A stretch of DNA of 64,000 bases from Acidovorax delafieldii. GTDB taxonomy: Bacteria; Pseudomonadota; Gammaproteobacteria; Burkholderiales; Burkholderiaceae_C. Shown one piece after another: positions 53,614 through 63,771 of this stretch. The translations under genes were made by a program, and so were the position numbers. The notes beneath the pieces are model-generated. The model had not been told where the DNA came from, did not search any database, and was given only the letters and a program-made list of their open reading frames with translations. Each line of letters starts with the position of its first letter. The stretch's first letter is position 1. The DNA lies in the NCBI RefSeq assembly GCF_007993815.1, contig NZ_VJWE01000011.1:1-64000 (forward strand). Direction: 5' to 3'.

Positions 53614-56600
53614 CAGACCAGCACCCGCTCAATGCCGCCGTTGTTGGCACGGTGTACGTACTCGGGCATCCAGTTCTCGCCCAGGATCTCGCGCGCCATC
53701 TCGACCACGATGTAGTCGGCTTCGAGCAAGCCGTTGTTCAGGTCGCCTTCGTAGCGGTTCAGGCCCTGCAGGCAGCTGGGGCAGCTGGTGAGGATCTTCA
53801 CGTTGTCCTGCGCGCCGACAGCACCGCTGGCACGCAGCTGGGCTTCGCCCTTCTTGATCTCTTCTTCCTTGCGGAAGCGCACCTGCGTGGACACGTCGGG
53901 CCGGGTCACACCCAGCGTGCCCGACTCGCCGCAGCAACGCTCGCTCTTCAAGACCTGCTCGCCCACCAGCGCCTTCACGGTCTTCATCGAGTCCTGCAGC
54001 TTCATGGGGTTGTGACAGGGCTCGTGGTACAGGTAGGCGCCCTTGCCTTGCAGCTGAATGCCCTTTTCCAGCAGGTACTCGTGGATGTCGATGATGCGGC
54101 TGCCCGGGAAGATCTTGTCAAACTCGTAGCCCTGCAGCTGGTCGTAGCAGGTGCCGCAACTCACCACCACGGTCTTGATATCGAGGTAGTTGAGCGTGTT
54201 GGCCACGCGGTGGAAGAGCACACGGTTGTCCGTGATCATCTTCTCGGCCTTGTCGAACTGGCCCGAGCCGCGCTGGGGGTAGCCGCAGCACAGGTACCCA
54301 GGCGGCAGCACCGTCTGCACGCCCGCGTGCCACAGCATGGCCTGGGTCGCCAAACCGACCTGCGAGAACAAGCGCTCTGACCCGCAGCCAGGGAAGTAGA
54401 ACACCGCCTCCGTCTCGGCCGTGGTGGCCTGCGGGTTGCGGATGATCGGCACGTAGTCCTTGTCCTCGATGTCGAGCAGCGCGCGCGCCGTCTTCTTGGG
54501 CAGGCCGCCTGGCAGCTTCTTGTTGATGAAATGGATCACCTGCTCCTTGATCGGAGCCGTGCCCACCGTCGCGGGCGGCTTGGCCGTCTGCTTGCGGCCC
54601 ACCTTGCGCAGCAGGTCCACGGCCATGCGCTGGGCCTTGAAACCCACGTCCACCATGGCCGAGCGCATCAGCTTGATGGTGTCCGGGTTGGTGGCGTTGA
54701 GCATGGTCATGGCCAGCGCGTTGCCGGGGCGGAAGGTCTTCTTGCCCATCTTGCGCAGCAGGTTGCGCATGTTCATGGTGACGTCGCCGAAGTCGATCTT
54801 CACCGGGCAAGGGCTCTCGCATTTGTGGCACACCGTGCAGTGGTCGGCCACGTCCTCAAACTCCTGCCAGTGCTTGATGCTCACGCCCCGGCGGGTCTGC
54901 TCTTCGTACAGGAACGCCTCGACCAGCAGCGAGGTGGCCAGGATCTTGTTGCGCGGGCTGTACAGCAGGTTGGCGCGTGGCACGTGCGTGGAGCACACGG
55001 GCTTGCACTTGCCGCAGCGCAGGCAGTCCTTGACAGAATCGGCAATGGCGCCGATGTCGCTCTGCTGCATGATCAGCGACTCATGCCCCATCAGCCCGAA
55101 GCTGGGTGTGTAGGCGTTGGTCAAATCGGCATGCAGCGCCGGTTTTGAAGCCAAATCGGCACCAAGCGCTGGTTGAATATGCTCTGAATGCTCCTGATTT
55201 CGGAGCAATTTACCTTTGTTGAAGCGGCCTTCCGGGTCCACCTTGCGCTTGTACTCGGCAAAGGGGCGCAGCTCTTCATCGGTCAAAAACTCCAGCTTGG
55301 TGATGCCAATGCCGTGTTCGCCCGAGATCACGCCGTTCAAGCTGCGCGCCAGCACCATGATGCGCGCCACGGCCTCGTGCGCCGTCTGCAGCATCTCGTA
55401 GTCGTCGCTGTTGACGGGGATGTTGGTGTGCACATTGCCGTCGCCTGCGTGCATGTGCAGCGCCACCCACACGCGGCCCTTGAGCACGCGCTTGTGGATG
55501 GCCACGGCCTCGTCCAGGATGGGCTTGAACGCCGCGCCAGTGAAGATGCCTTGCAGCGGCGCCCGCAGCTGGGTCTTCCAGCTAGCGCGCAGGGTGTGAT
55601 CCTGCAGTTGGGGGAAGAGCGTTTCCACATCGTGCAGCCAGCCCTGCCACAGGGCGCGCACCTCTTCCACCAGCGCGAGGGCCTGGGCCACGCGGTCTTG
55701 CAGCAGTTCGGGCGAGGGCACTTCGTCGTCGGCGTCGTGCTTGCCCAGGGGCAGGTTGCCACGCTCGAAGAACTCGGTCAGTGCGTCGCACAGCTTGAGC
55801 TTGTTGCGCAGGGAGAGCTCGATGTTGATGCGCTCGATGCCGTCGGTGTACTCGGCCATGCGCGGCAGCGGGATCACCACGTCTTCGTTGATCTTGAACG
55901 CGTTGGTGTGGCGGCTGATGGCCGCCGTCTTCTTGCGGTCAGCCCAGAACTTCTTGCGCGCATCGGCCGTGATGGCCACAAAGCCTTCGCCGCTGCGCGT
56001 GTTGGCCAGGCGCACCACTTCGCTGGTCACGCGGGCCACGTCGTCGGCGTTGTCGCCCGCGATGTCGCCGATCAGCACCATCTTGGGCAGGCCCCCGTTG
56101 CCCTTTTTGCTCTTGGTGGCGTAGCCCACGGCCTTCAGGTAGCGATCGTCCAGGTGCTCCAGCCCCGCCAGCAACACGCCGCTGCGCTTTTGCTCGGCGA
56201 ACATGAAGTCCTTGATTTCCACAATGGAAGGCACGGCGTCCTTGGCGTTGCCAAAGAACTCCAGGCACACGGTGCGCGTGTGCTCGGGCATGCGGTGCAC
56301 CACCCAGCGCGCGCTGGTGATGAGGCCGTCGCAGCCCTCTTTCTGGATGCCGGGCAGGCCCGCCAGGAACTTGTCCGTCACGTCCTTGCCCAGGCCTTCC
56401 TTGCGGAAGGTGCGGCCGGGGATGGCCAGGCGCTCGGTGCGCACGGGCGTCTTGCCGTCGGCCTCGAAGTACTGCAGCTCGAAGGTGGCGGTTTCCACAT
56501 CATGGATCTTGCCCATGTTGTGGTCCAGGCGCGTCACTTCGAGCCACTGGGCGTCGGGTGTGACCATGCGCCAGCTGGCCAGGTTGTCCAGCGCCGTGCC

Positions 56601-57527
56601 CCAGAGCACGGCCTTCTTGCCGCCCGCGTTCATGGCGATGTTGCCGCCAATGCACGATGCCTCGGCGCTCGTCGGGTCCACCGCAAACACAAAGCCCGCA
56701 CGCTCGGCCGCATCGGCCACACGCTGGGTGACCACGCCGGCTTCGGTCCACACCGTGCCCACCTCGCGGTCCAGGCCCGGCAGGCGGCGCATTTCCACCT
56801 CGGTCATGGCTTCGAGCTTTTCGGTGTTGATGACCACGCTCTTCCACGTCAACGGAATGGCGCCGCCGGTGTAGCCGGTGCCGCCCCCGCGCGGGATGAT
56901 GGTCAGGCCCAGTTCGATGCAGCCCTTCACCAGGCCAGCCATCTCGACCTCGGTATCGGGGGTGAGCACGACGAACGGGTATTCGACGCGCCAGTCGGTC
57001 GCGTCGGTCACATGGCTCACGCGGGAGAGGCCGTCGAACTTGATGTTGTCCTTGGCCGTGAGGCGGCCCAGGGTTTTCTGGATCTGGCGGCGCAGTTGCG
57101 CGGCCTGCTCGAAGGTGGCGTTGAATTCGGCCACAGCGCGTCGCGCGGCGACGACCAGCTCACCGACCAGACGGTCGCGCTCGGCATCGTCTGCGGGGGT
57201 GCGGCGTTTTTCGATCTCGCCCAGGCGGTGCTGCAAGGCATCCACCAGCAGCTTGCGGCGCGAGGGGTTGTCCAGCAGGTCGTCCTGCAGGTAGGGGTTG
57301 CGCTGCACGACCCAGATATCGCCCAGCACCTCATACAGCATGCGGGCCGAACGGCCCGTGCGGCGCTCTTTGCGCAGCTGGTCCAGCACCTCCCAGGATG
57401 AGGACCCCAGCAGCCGGATCACGATCTCCCGGTCGGAAAACGAGGTGTAGTTATAGGGAATTTCACGCAGTCGGGCAGGCTCGGCGGCCTGCGTCTGCAA
57501 GGCCGCCAACGCGATCGGTACATTCAT
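53613..57527 (-). CDS. FAD-linked and Fe-S oxidoreductase (DUF3683 / GlcD-GlcF-like fusion)
   Basis: A 1304-residue fusion. It begins with a DUF3683 region (about 1-160), then a FAD-binding type 4 domain ([33 protein letters not shown]) and the oxidase C-terminal domain ending near residue 780 ([12 protein letters not shown]). After a linker come two [4Fe-4S] motifs ([22 protein letters not shown]) and CCG-type heterodisulfide-reductase motifs ([38 protein letters not shown]). It probably oxidises a 2-hydroxy acid such as D-lactate or glycolate and passes electrons to the respiratory chain. The linker carries an inserted dispersed repeat (55161-55207). Confidence 0.92.
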   Translation of the reverse strand: MNVPIALAALQTQAAEPARLREIPYNYTSFSDREIVIRLLGSSSWEVLDQLRKERRTGRSARMLYEVLGDIWVVQRNPYLQDDLLDNPSRRKLLVDALQHRLGEIEKRRTPADDAERDRLVGELVVAARRAVAEFNATFEQAAQLRRQIQKTLGRLTAKDNIKFDGLSRVSHVTDATDWRVEYPFVVLTPDTEVEMAGLVKGCIELGLTIIPRGGGTGYTGGAIPLTWKSVVINTEKLEAMTEVEMRRLPGLDREVGTVWTEAGVVTQRVADAAERAGFVFAVDPTSAEASCIGGNIAMNAGGKKAVLWGTALDNLASWRMVTPDAQWLEVTRLDHNMGKIHDVETATFELQYFEADGKTPVRTERLAIPGRTFRKEGLGKDVTDKFLAGLPGIQKEGCDGLITSARWVVHRMPEHTRTVCLEFFGNAKDAVPSIVEIKDFMFAEQKRSGVLLAGLEHLDDRYLKAVGYATKSKKGNGGLPKMVLIGDIAGDNADDVARVTSEVVRLANTRSGEGFVAITADARKKFWADRKKTAAISRHTNAFKINEDVVIPLPRMAEYTDGIERINIELSLRNKLKLCDALTEFFERGNLPLGKHDADDEVPSPELLQDRVAQALALVEEVRALWQGWLHDVETLFPQLQDHTLRASWKTQLRAPLQGIFTGAAFKPILDEAVAIHKRVLKGRVWVALHMHAGDGNVHTNIPVNSDDYEMLQTAHEAVARIMVLARSLNGVISGEHGIGITKLEFLTDEELRPFAEYKRKVDPEGRFNKGKLLRNQEHSEHIQPALGADLASKPALHADLTNAYTPSFGLMGHESLIMQQSDIGAIADSVKDCLRCGKCKPVCSTHVPRANLLYSPRNKILATSLLVEAFLYEEQTRRGVSIKHWQEFEDVADHCTVCHKCESPCPVKIDFGDVTMNMRNLLRKMGKKTFRPGNALAMTMLNATNPDTIKLMRSAMVDVGFKAQRMAVDLLRKVGRKQTAKPPATVGTAPIKEQVIHFINKKLPGGLPKKTARALLDIEDKDYVPIIRNPQATTAETEAVFYFPGCGSERLFSQVGLATQAMLWHAGVQTVLPPGYLCCGYPQRGSGQFDKAEKMITDNRVLFHRVANTLNYLDIKTVVVSCGTCYDQLQGYEFDKIFPGSRIIDIHEYLLEKGIQLQGKGAYLYHEPCHNPMKLQDSMKTVKALVGEQVLKSERCCGESGTLGVTRPDVSTQVRFRKEEEIKKGEAQLRASGAVGAQDNVKILTSCPSCLQGLNRYEGDLNNGLLEADYIVVEMAREILGENWMPEYVHRANNGGIERVLV
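55161..55207. repeat. Dispersed short repeat, copy 7, inside a coding sequence
   Basis: AAGCGCTGGTTGAATATGC followed by TCTGAATGCTCC matches the intergenic copy at 38213-38268 closely. It is read in frame as part of the interdomain linker ([14 protein letters not shown]). A partial tandem duplication (CAAATCGGCA twice, at about 55124 and 55153) lies beside it. Confidence 0.55.
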
Positions 57528-57626
57528 GGGGGTCTACCTGGGGTGGGGGCACGATTTTAAGCCACCGGCCTGCGGCTTGCCGGGCCGGGGCTGTCTGACA
57601 GAGCCGGAACCGGCCCCGCAACAGTG

Positions 57627-58856
57627 TCAGAACAGCACGCGGCTGCGCAGGGTGCCGCTGACCTGGGCCAGCTTGTCCAGCGCCAGGTCGGACGAGGCGG
57701 CGTCTATGTCGATGACCACGTAGCCGATCTTCTCGTTGGTCTGCAGGTATTGGGCCGAGATGTTGATCTGGTTGTCCGAGAAGATGCGGTTGATCTCCGA
57801 CAGCACGCCCGGCACGTTGCGGTGGATGTGCAGCAGACGGTGCTTGCCGGGGTGGGCCGGTAGCGCCACCTCGGGAAAGTTGACCGACGAGGTGCTGGTG
57901 CCGTTGTCGCTGTATTTCACCAACTTTTCCGCCACTTCGAGGCCGATGTTGGCCTGTGCCTCCATGGTGGAGCCGCCGATGTGGGGAGTCAGGATCACGT
58001 TGTCCAGCCCGCGCAGGGGCGACACAAACTCATCCTTGTTAGTACGCGGCTCGACCGGGAACACGTCGATGGCGGCGCCCAGCAGCTTCTTGGCCTGGAG
58101 CGCTGCAGCCAGCGCTTCAATATCCACCACCGTGCCCCGCGCGGCGTTGATGAGGATGCCGCCCGGCTTCATGGCCGCAATTTCGGCGGCGCCGATCATG
58201 CCCTCGGTGGACGGCAGCTCGGGCACGTGCAGGCTCACAATGTCGCTCTGGCCCAGCAGATCGTGCAGGTGCTGCACCTGGCGGGCATTGCCCAGGGGCA
58301 GCTTGTTGACCACATCAAAGAAGGCCACGTGCATGCCCATGGCCTCGGCCAGCACCGACAGCTGGGTGCCGATGGAGCCGTAGCCCACGATGCCCAGGGT
58401 CTTGCCACGGATCTCATACGCGTTGTCGGCGCTCTTGAGCCAGCCGCCCCGGTGGGCCACCGCGTTTTTCTCGGGCACGCCGCGCAGCAGCAGGATGGCT
58501 TCGGCCAGGACCAGTTCGGCCACCGAGCGGGTGTTGGAGTACGGCGCGTTGAACACCGCAATGCCGCGCTCGCGCGCAGCGTTCAGGTCCACCTGGTTGG
58601 TGCCAATACAAAAGCAGCCCACGGCCACCAGCTTATGGGCCTGGGCAAACACCTCTTCGGTGAGCTGGGTGCGCGAGCGAATGCCCACAAAGTGCACATC
58701 GGCGATCTTGCGCTTCAGTTCCTCGTCCGGCAGCGCACCGGACACCGTCTCGATCTGCGTATAGCCTGCCGCCCGGATCACATCCACTGCGGAGGAGTGG
58801 ATGCCTTCGAGCAGCAGAAACTTGATCTTGTTCTTGTCGAGCGAATTGGTGGCCAT
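57627..58856 (-). CDS. serA: D-3-phosphoglycerate dehydrogenase
   Basis: A 409-residue enzyme starting serine synthesis by oxidising 3-phosphoglycerate. It has the NAD-binding GIVGYGSIGTQ, the catalytic Arg in NAARGTVVD, the catalytic His in LTPHIGGS and a C-terminal ACT domain (residues about 335-409; HRNVPGVLSEINRIFSDN) that mediates serine feedback. The length matches E. coli SerA. Start ATG 58856. It is divergent from the ugp operon. Confidence 0.96.
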   Translation of the reverse strand: MATNSLDKNKIKFLLLEGIHSSAVDVIRAAGYTQIETVSGALPDEELKRKIADVHFVGIRSRTQLTEEVFAQAHKLVAVGCFCIGTNQVDLNAARERGIAVFNAPYSNTRSVAELVLAEAILLLRGVPEKNAVAHRGGWLKSADNAYEIRGKTLGIVGYGSIGTQLSVLAEAMGMHVAFFDVVNKLPLGNARQVQHLHDLLGQSDIVSLHVPELPSTEGMIGAAEIAAMKPGGILINAARGTVVDIEALAAALQAKKLLGAAIDVFPVEPRTNKDEFVSPLRGLDNVILTPHIGGSTMEAQANIGLEVAEKLVKYSDNGTSTSSVNFPEVALPAHPGKHRLLHIHRNVPGVLSEINRIFSDNQINISAQYLQTNEKIGYVVIDIDAASSDLALDKLAQVSGTLRSRVLF

Positions 58857-59156
58857 GGCGATGAAGGAGAAGGGATAGGAGAAGGAAACGTCCGGCGCGC
58901 GACGGCGCGAACGAACCGAGGGTGCCCACGCATGTGAACAGTCACCAGCATGGTGCATTGCACAAAACCTTGCAAGCCTCGGCAAATGCGCCACACCTTG
59001 TCACAAAAAGGTCACAATCGCACCCCTCACGGGTACCCCAAGGGGTTTCCCCGGTTGTTGCAGGGCGCGGGCTCATGCGACAACGACATATCAATGTCAC
59101 AGAGGCTGCATAGCATCCGGCCCTTGTGCTTTTCGTCATCCTCGGAGGAAATATTC
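58857..59156. other. Divergent regulatory region serA / ugpB
   Basis: A 300-bp gap with no gene. It holds the candidate Pho box at 58998-59020, a further GTCACA at 59095-59100, and a GGAGG ribosome binding site just before ugpB. Promoters for serA (minus) and ugp (plus) must be here. Confidence 0.5.
58998..59020 (+). promoter_or_regulatory. Candidate PhoB box upstream of the ugp operon
   Basis: TGTCACAAAAAGGTCACAA: two TGTCACAA-like direct repeats with an 11-bp period, the arrangement of a Pho box. It lies about 140 bp before ugpB, whose operon is phosphate-starvation controlled in other bacteria. Confidence 0.6.
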
Positions 59157-60470
59157 ATGAAAACGAAGCTTCTGGCGGTCTGCGCTGCTGTTGCCATGTC
59201 GGTCTGCGCACCTGCGCAAGCACAGGCACCCATTGAGATCCAATGGTGGCACTCGATGAGTGCAGCGCTGGGCGACTGGGTCAATGACCTGGCCAAGCAA
59301 TACAACGCCAGCCAATCCCAGTACAAGGTCGTGCCCACGTACAAGGGCCAGTATGACGAATCGATGACCGGCGCCATTGCCGCCTTCCGCGCTGGCAATG
59401 CCCCCCACATCCTGCAGGTGTTCGAAGTGGGCACCGCCACCATGATGGCCAGCAAGGGCGCCATCGTGCCTGCGGCCAAGGTGCTGAACGACGCGGGCTT
59501 CAAGTTTGAACCCACCGAGTATGTGTCCGCAGTGGCCGGCTACTACACCGCCCCCAACGGCCAGATGCTGAGCTACCCGCTCAACAGCTCGACCACGATC
59601 TTCTATTACAACAAGGACGCCTTCAAGAAGGCTGGTCTGGACGCCGACAAGCCGCCCAAGACCTGGCCCGAAGTGTTTGCCGCCGCCTCCAAGCTCAAGG
59701 CCAGCGGCCACAGCTGCCCGTTCACCACCAGCTGGGTGAGCTGGACGCAGCTGGAAAGCTTCTCTCTGTGGCACAACACCCTGTTCGCCTCCAAGAACAA
59801 CGGCTTTGACGGCAACGACGCGCAACTGCAGATCAACACCCCGCTGCACGTTCGCCACTTCGAGAACCTGGCCAAGGCCTCCAAGGAAGGCAGCTTTGTC
59901 TACAAGGGCCGCAACAACACCGCCGATGCGTCCTTCCCCTCTGGTGAATGCGCCATGATCACCGGCTCGTCGGGTCTGTACGCCCGCGTGGCCAAGGAAG
60001 CCAAGTTCGCCTACGGCATCTCCACCCTGCCTTACTACCCCGATGTGAAGGGTGCCCCACAGAACACCGCCATCGGCGGCGCCAGCCTGTGGGTGATGGC
60101 CGGCAAGAAGCCCGAGGAATACAAGGGCGTGGCCAGCTTCCTGAACTTCCTGAACGACACCAAGGTGCAGGCTGCCAGCCACCAGCGCACGGGCTACCTG
60201 CCTGTGACCATGGGCGCCTACAAGCTCACCGAGGCGTCTGGCTTCTATGACAAGAACCCCGGCACCGACGTGGCCGTGACGCAGATGATCCGCAAGGCCA
60301 CTGACAAGTCGCGTGGCATCCGCCTGGGCAACTTCGTGCAGATCCGCTCGATCATCGACGAGGAAACCGAACAGATCTGGTCGGGCAAGAAGTCGCCCAA
60401 GGAAGCCCTGGACACCGCCGTGACACGTGGCAACGAGCAGCTGGCCCGCTTCGCACGCGCCAACAAGTAA
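59157..60470 (+). CDS. ugpB: sn-Glycerol-3-phosphate ABC transporter binding protein
   Basis: A 437-residue periplasmic binding protein with signal peptide MKTKLLAVCAAVAMSVCAPAQAQ. Family features include IEIQWWHSMSAALGDWVNDL, the ligand-site region YNKDAFKKAGLDADKPPKTW and FASKNNGFDG. It captures glycerol-3-phosphate and glycerophosphodiesters. GGAGG lies 10 bases before the ATG. It is the first gene of ugpBAEC and is separated from ugpA by a strong terminator hairpin, which should keep its expression above that of the membrane genes. Confidence 0.95.
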   Translation: MKTKLLAVCAAVAMSVCAPAQAQAPIEIQWWHSMSAALGDWVNDLAKQYNASQSQYKVVPTYKGQYDESMTGAIAAFRAGNAPHILQVFEVGTATMMASKGAIVPAAKVLNDAGFKFEPTEYVSAVAGYYTAPNGQMLSYPLNSSTTIFYYNKDAFKKAGLDADKPPKTWPEVFAAASKLKASGHSCPFTTSWVSWTQLESFSLWHNTLFASKNNGFDGNDAQLQINTPLHVRHFENLAKASKEGSFVYKGRNNTADASFPSGECAMITGSSGLYARVAKEAKFAYGISTLPYYPDVKGAPQNTAIGGASLWVMAGKKPEEYKGVASFLNFLNDTKVQAASHQRTGYLPVTMGAYKLTEASGFYDKNPGTDVAVTQMIRKATDKSRGIRLGNFVQIRSIIDEETEQIWSGKKSPKEALDTAVTRGNEQLARFARANK

Positions 60471-60526
60471 GCACGGTCCACCATCTGTCGATGTCACCTG
60501 GCCACCCGGCTGGGCGGCATCGAAAG

Positions 60527-60576
60527 CCCGCCGCCCCGTCAACCAACCTGGTTCACGGGGCGGCGGGGTTTTCTTT
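60527..60576 (+). terminator. Attenuating terminator between ugpB and ugpA
   Basis: A perfect 13-bp stem CCCGCCGCCCCGT/ACGGGGCGGCGGG with a 15-base loop, followed by GTTTTCTTTTT. It ends only 15 bp before the ugpA start. Confidence 0.88.
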
Positions 60577-60590
60577 TTGAGAGTTTCGTC

Positions 60591-61472
60591 ATGGAAAAAC
60601 GCGTACTTTTCCGCTCTGCGTGGCTACCCTGGGTGCTTCTGGCTCCCCAGCTGGTCATCATCAGCGTGTTCTTCTTCTGGCCCGCAGGCCAGGCCCTGGT
60701 GCAGTCGTTCCAGATGCAGGACAGCTTTGGCATGTCCACCGAATGGGTGGGGCTGGACAACTTCAAGGCCCTGTTTGAAGACCCGGGCTATCTCGCCTCG
60801 TTCAAGACCACGGCCTTCTTCTCGATCCTGGTGGCGGTGGTGGGCATCGGCCTGTCACTGATCCTCGCGATCTTCGCCGACCGCATCATCAAGGGCGCCA
60901 TCGTCTACAAGACCGCCCTGCTGCTGCCCTACGCCGTCGCCCCCGCGGTGGCAGGTGTGCTTTGGATGTTCATGTTCTCGCCCTCGCTGGGTGTGGTGGC
61001 CTACATGCTGCGCCAGTCGGGCTTTGACTGGAACCACATGCTCAACTCCGACCACGCGATGACGCTGATCGTGATTGCAGCGGTGTGGAAGCAGATCTCC
61101 TACAACTTCCTGTTTTTCCTCGCAGGTTTGCAGTCCATCCCCAAGTCGCTGATCGAAGCCGCCGCCATCGACGGTGCGGGCCCCTGGCGCCGGTTCTGGA
61201 GCATTCAGTTCCCGCTGCTGTCGCCCACCACGTTCTTCCTGCTGGTGATCAACGTCGTGTACGCGTTCTTCGACACCTTTGCCATCGTGGACTCGACCAC
61301 CCAGGGCGGCCCCGGGCGCGATACCTCCATCCTGGTCTATAAGGTGTACCACGATGGTTTCAAGGCCATGGACATGGGCGGCTCGGCCGCGCAATCGGTG
61401 GTGCTGATGGCCATCGTGGTGGTACTCACCGTCATTCAGTTCCGCTACGTTGAGAAAAAGGTTCAATACTAA
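60591..61472 (+). CDS. ugpA: Glycerol-3-phosphate transporter permease UgpA
   Basis: A 293-residue MalF-type inner-membrane permease with six hydrophobic helices (first: [20 protein letters not shown]) and the EAA loop [20 protein letters not shown] near residue 185. It pairs with UgpE, with 2 bp between the genes. Confidence 0.95.
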   Translation: MEKRVLFRSAWLPWVLLAPQLVIISVFFFWPAGQALVQSFQMQDSFGMSTEWVGLDNFKALFEDPGYLASFKTTAFFSILVAVVGIGLSLILAIFADRIIKGAIVYKTALLLPYAVAPAVAGVLWMFMFSPSLGVVAYMLRQSGFDWNHMLNSDHAMTLIVIAAVWKQISYNFLFFLAGLQSIPKSLIEAAAIDGAGPWRRFWSIQFPLLSPTTFFLLVINVVYAFFDTFAIVDSTTQGGPGRDTSILVYKVYHDGFKAMDMGGSAAQSVVLMAIVVVLTVIQFRYVEKKVQY

Positions 61473-61474
61473 AA

Positions 61475-62326
61475 ATGGTCGAACGCAGCCCCTATCTCAC
61501 CGCGTTCTCGCACCTCATCATGGTGCTGGGCGTGATCATCGTCGGCTTCCCGCTGTACCTGGCCTTCGTGGCCTCCACCCATACCGCACAGGACATCGTT
61601 CAGGTGCCCATGCCCATGGTGCCCGGCAGCAACTTCTGGCAGACCTACCACGACGCGCTGTTTGGCGGCGGCGCGGGTGCGGGCTCCACTGCGCCTGTCG
61701 CCCGCATGATGTGGGTGAGTTTTGTCACCGCCATGGTCATCACGGTGGGCAAGATCGCCATCTCGCTGCTGTCGGCGTTTGCCATCGTGTACTTCCGCTT
61801 CCCCTTCAAGGGCATCTGCTTCTGGCTGATCTTCATCACGCTGATGCTGCCCGTGGAGGTGCGCATCGGGCCTACCTACCAGGTCGTATCCAACCTGGGC
61901 ATGCTCAACACCTACGCGGGCCTCACGGTGCCGCTGATCGCCTCGGCCACCGCCACCTTCCTGTTCCGCCAGTTCTTCCTGACGGTGCCCGATGAGCTGG
62001 TGGAGGCCGCACGTGTGGACGGCGCCGGTCCGATGCGCTTTTTCAAGGACATCCTGGTGCCGCTGTCGCGCACTTCGGTTGCCGCACTGTTCGTGATTCA
62101 GTTCATCTACGGCTGGAACCAGTACCTGTGGCCGCTCTTGGTGACCACGTCCGAAGACATGTACCCGGTGGTCATCGGCATCAAGCGCATGCTGGCCGGT
62201 GGCGACGCAGGCAACGAATGGAACATCGTGATGGCCACGGCCCTCTTGGCCATGCTGCCGCCTGCCTTTGTGGTGGTCGTCATGCAACGCTGGTTCGTCA
62301 AGGGCCTGGTGGACACCGAAAAATAA
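61475..62326 (+). CDS. ugpE: Glycerol-3-phosphate transporter permease UgpE
   Basis: A 283-residue MalG-type permease with six hydrophobic helices and the EAA loop [20 protein letters not shown] near residue 172. The N-terminal loop after TM1 ([20 protein letters not shown]) is typical of UgpE. It is 2 bp from ugpA; the 61-bp gap to ugpC holds a dispersed repeat. Confidence 0.95.
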   Translation: MVERSPYLTAFSHLIMVLGVIIVGFPLYLAFVASTHTAQDIVQVPMPMVPGSNFWQTYHDALFGGGAGAGSTAPVARMMWVSFVTAMVITVGKIAISLLSAFAIVYFRFPFKGICFWLIFITLMLPVEVRIGPTYQVVSNLGMLNTYAGLTVPLIASATATFLFRQFFLTVPDELVEAARVDGAGPMRFFKDILVPLSRTSVAALFVIQFIYGWNQYLWPLLVTTSEDMYPVVIGIKRMLAGGDAGNEWNIVMATALLAMLPPAFVVVVMQRWFVKGLVDTEK

Positions 62327-62332
62327 GACAAA

Positions 62333-62379
62333 ACTCCTGCAAGCGCTTGTTCAATAAGCCCCTGTAGCTATCAAATTCA
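62333..62379. repeat. Dispersed short repeat, copy 6
   Basis: ACTCCTGCAAGCGCTTGTT ... CCTGTAGCTATCAAATTCATT in the short gap between ugpE and ugpC. Confidence 0.6.
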
Positions 62380-62387
62380 TTGCACAT

Positions 62388-63398
62388 ATGGCATCCCTCT
62401 CTCTTCGCAACATCGTCAAGCGCTACGGCGTGGGCCCCAAGGCCAACCAGGTCATCCACGGCGTGAACGCCGAGGTCAAGGACGGCGAGTTCGTCGTCAT
62501 CGTTGGCCCCTCGGGCTGCGGCAAGTCCACCCTGCTGCGCATGGTCGCGGGCCTGGAAGAAATCTCCGGCGGCGAACTGCGCATTGGCGACCGTGTGGTC
62601 AACGACCTGGAACCCGCCCAGCGCGACATCGCGATGGTGTTCCAAAACTACGCGCTGTACCCCCACATGACGAACTTCGAGAACATGGCCTATGGCCTGA
62701 AGATCGCCAAGGTACCCAAGGAAGAGATCAAGGCGCGCGTCGACAAGGCCGCCAAGATCCTCGAACTGGGCCACCTGCTGGAGCGCAAGCCGCGCGAGCT
62801 GTCAGGCGGCCAGCGCCAGCGCGTGGCCATGGGCCGCGCCATCGTGCGCCAGCCCCAGGTGTTCCTGTTTGACGAGCCGCTGTCCAACCTGGACGCCAAG
62901 CTGCGCGCCCAGACCCGCCTCGAAATCCAGAAGCTGCACCGCGAACTGGGCATCACCAGCCTGTTCGTGACACACGACCAGGTCGAGGCCATGACGCTGG
63001 CCCAGCGCATGATCGTGATGAACGCGGGCAACATGGAGCAGTTCGGCACGCCCGAAGAGGTCTACCACACGCCCGCCTCCACCTTCGTGGCCAGTTTCAT
63101 CGGCTCGCCGCCGATGAACCTGCTCAAAAACGCACCAGGCGCCAAACCGGGCACCATTTTGGGCATCCGCCCGGAGCATCTGGATGTGCGCAGCGAGGGT
63201 TGGGCCGTTACCGTCGAAACTGTGGAGTTGCTGGGTGCCGAGCGCCTGATCTACGGCCGCATCAACGGCGAACAGATCATCGTGCGGGTAGAAGAAGGCA
63301 CCCACGCGCCGCAGCCGGATGCGGTGATCCACGTCGTGCCCCGTCCCGACCGCCTGCACGCTTTCGATGCCACCACCGGTAAACGCATCCCCGACTGA
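62388..63398 (+). CDS. ugpC: Glycerol-3-phosphate transporter ATPase UgpC
   Basis: A 336-residue ATPase of the MalK/UgpC class: Walker [11 protein letters not shown]-loop [12 protein letters not shown], signature [13 protein letters not shown], Walker [18 protein letters not shown]-loop [12 protein letters not shown], and a C-terminal TOBE regulatory domain (about 240-336; GIRPEHLDV). It energises UgpBAE. Confidence 0.96.
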   Translation: MASLSLRNIVKRYGVGPKANQVIHGVNAEVKDGEFVVIVGPSGCGKSTLLRMVAGLEEISGGELRIGDRVVNDLEPAQRDIAMVFQNYALYPHMTNFENMAYGLKIAKVPKEEIKARVDKAAKILELGHLLERKPRELSGGQRQRVAMGRAIVRQPQVFLFDEPLSNLDAKLRAQTRLEIQKLHRELGITSLFVTHDQVEAMTLAQRMIVMNAGNMEQFGTPEEVYHTPASTFVASFIGSPPMNLLKNAPGAKPGTILGIRPEHLDVRSEGWAVTVETVELLGAERLIYGRINGEQIIVRVEEGTHAPQPDAVIHVVPRPDRLHAFDATTGKRIPD

Positions 63399-63402
63399 GC
63401 CC

Positions 63403-63771
63403 GTGCAGCCGCCTGAAGCCGCCCGCGCCGGGCGCGGGGTTCTGGCCACCGTGCCGGTGCTGGCCTCGCTACACTTGGCGGAGACCCGGCAGTTCTACGT
63501 CGAGCGACTGGGGTTCACCGCACTGCTGGAGATGGATAACTACCTGATCCTGCAGCGCGATGGCTGCGAGCTGCACTTCTGGCCCTGCACCGAGCGCCAC
63601 ATTGCAGAAAACACTTCGTGCTACGTGCGTGCAGACACTGGGTTGCTGCATGCGGATTTCACGGCACGCGGCCTGCAACTGGCACCTCCCACTGTCCAGC
63701 CCTGGGGCATGAAGGAGATGTATGTCATCGACCCCCATGGCAATCTGCTGAAATTTGGTGAACCCGCATGA
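63403..63771 (+). CDS. VOC (glyoxalase/bleomycin-resistance) family protein
   Basis: A 122-residue protein with one vicinal-oxygen-chelate domain: [27 protein letters not shown] and the terminal [16 protein letters not shown], with likely metal ligands His and Glu. I start at GTG 63403, 4 bp after the ugpC stop; an ATG at 63367 would overlap ugpC. The substrate is unknown. It is coupled to the next gene by an ATGA overlap, so it is part of the ugp transcript. Confidence 0.8.
   Translation: MQPPEAARAGRGVLATVPVLASLHLAETRQFYVERLGFTALLEMDNYLILQRDGCELHFWPCTERHIAENTSCYVRADTGLLHADFTARGLQLAPPTVQPWGMKEMYVIDPHGNLLKFGEPA

Noticed and set aside
55188-57401. 737-codon plus-strand frame opposite the giant oxidoreductase
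   Set aside because: Antisense shadow; composition dominated by H, Q, A, V and G with no domain.
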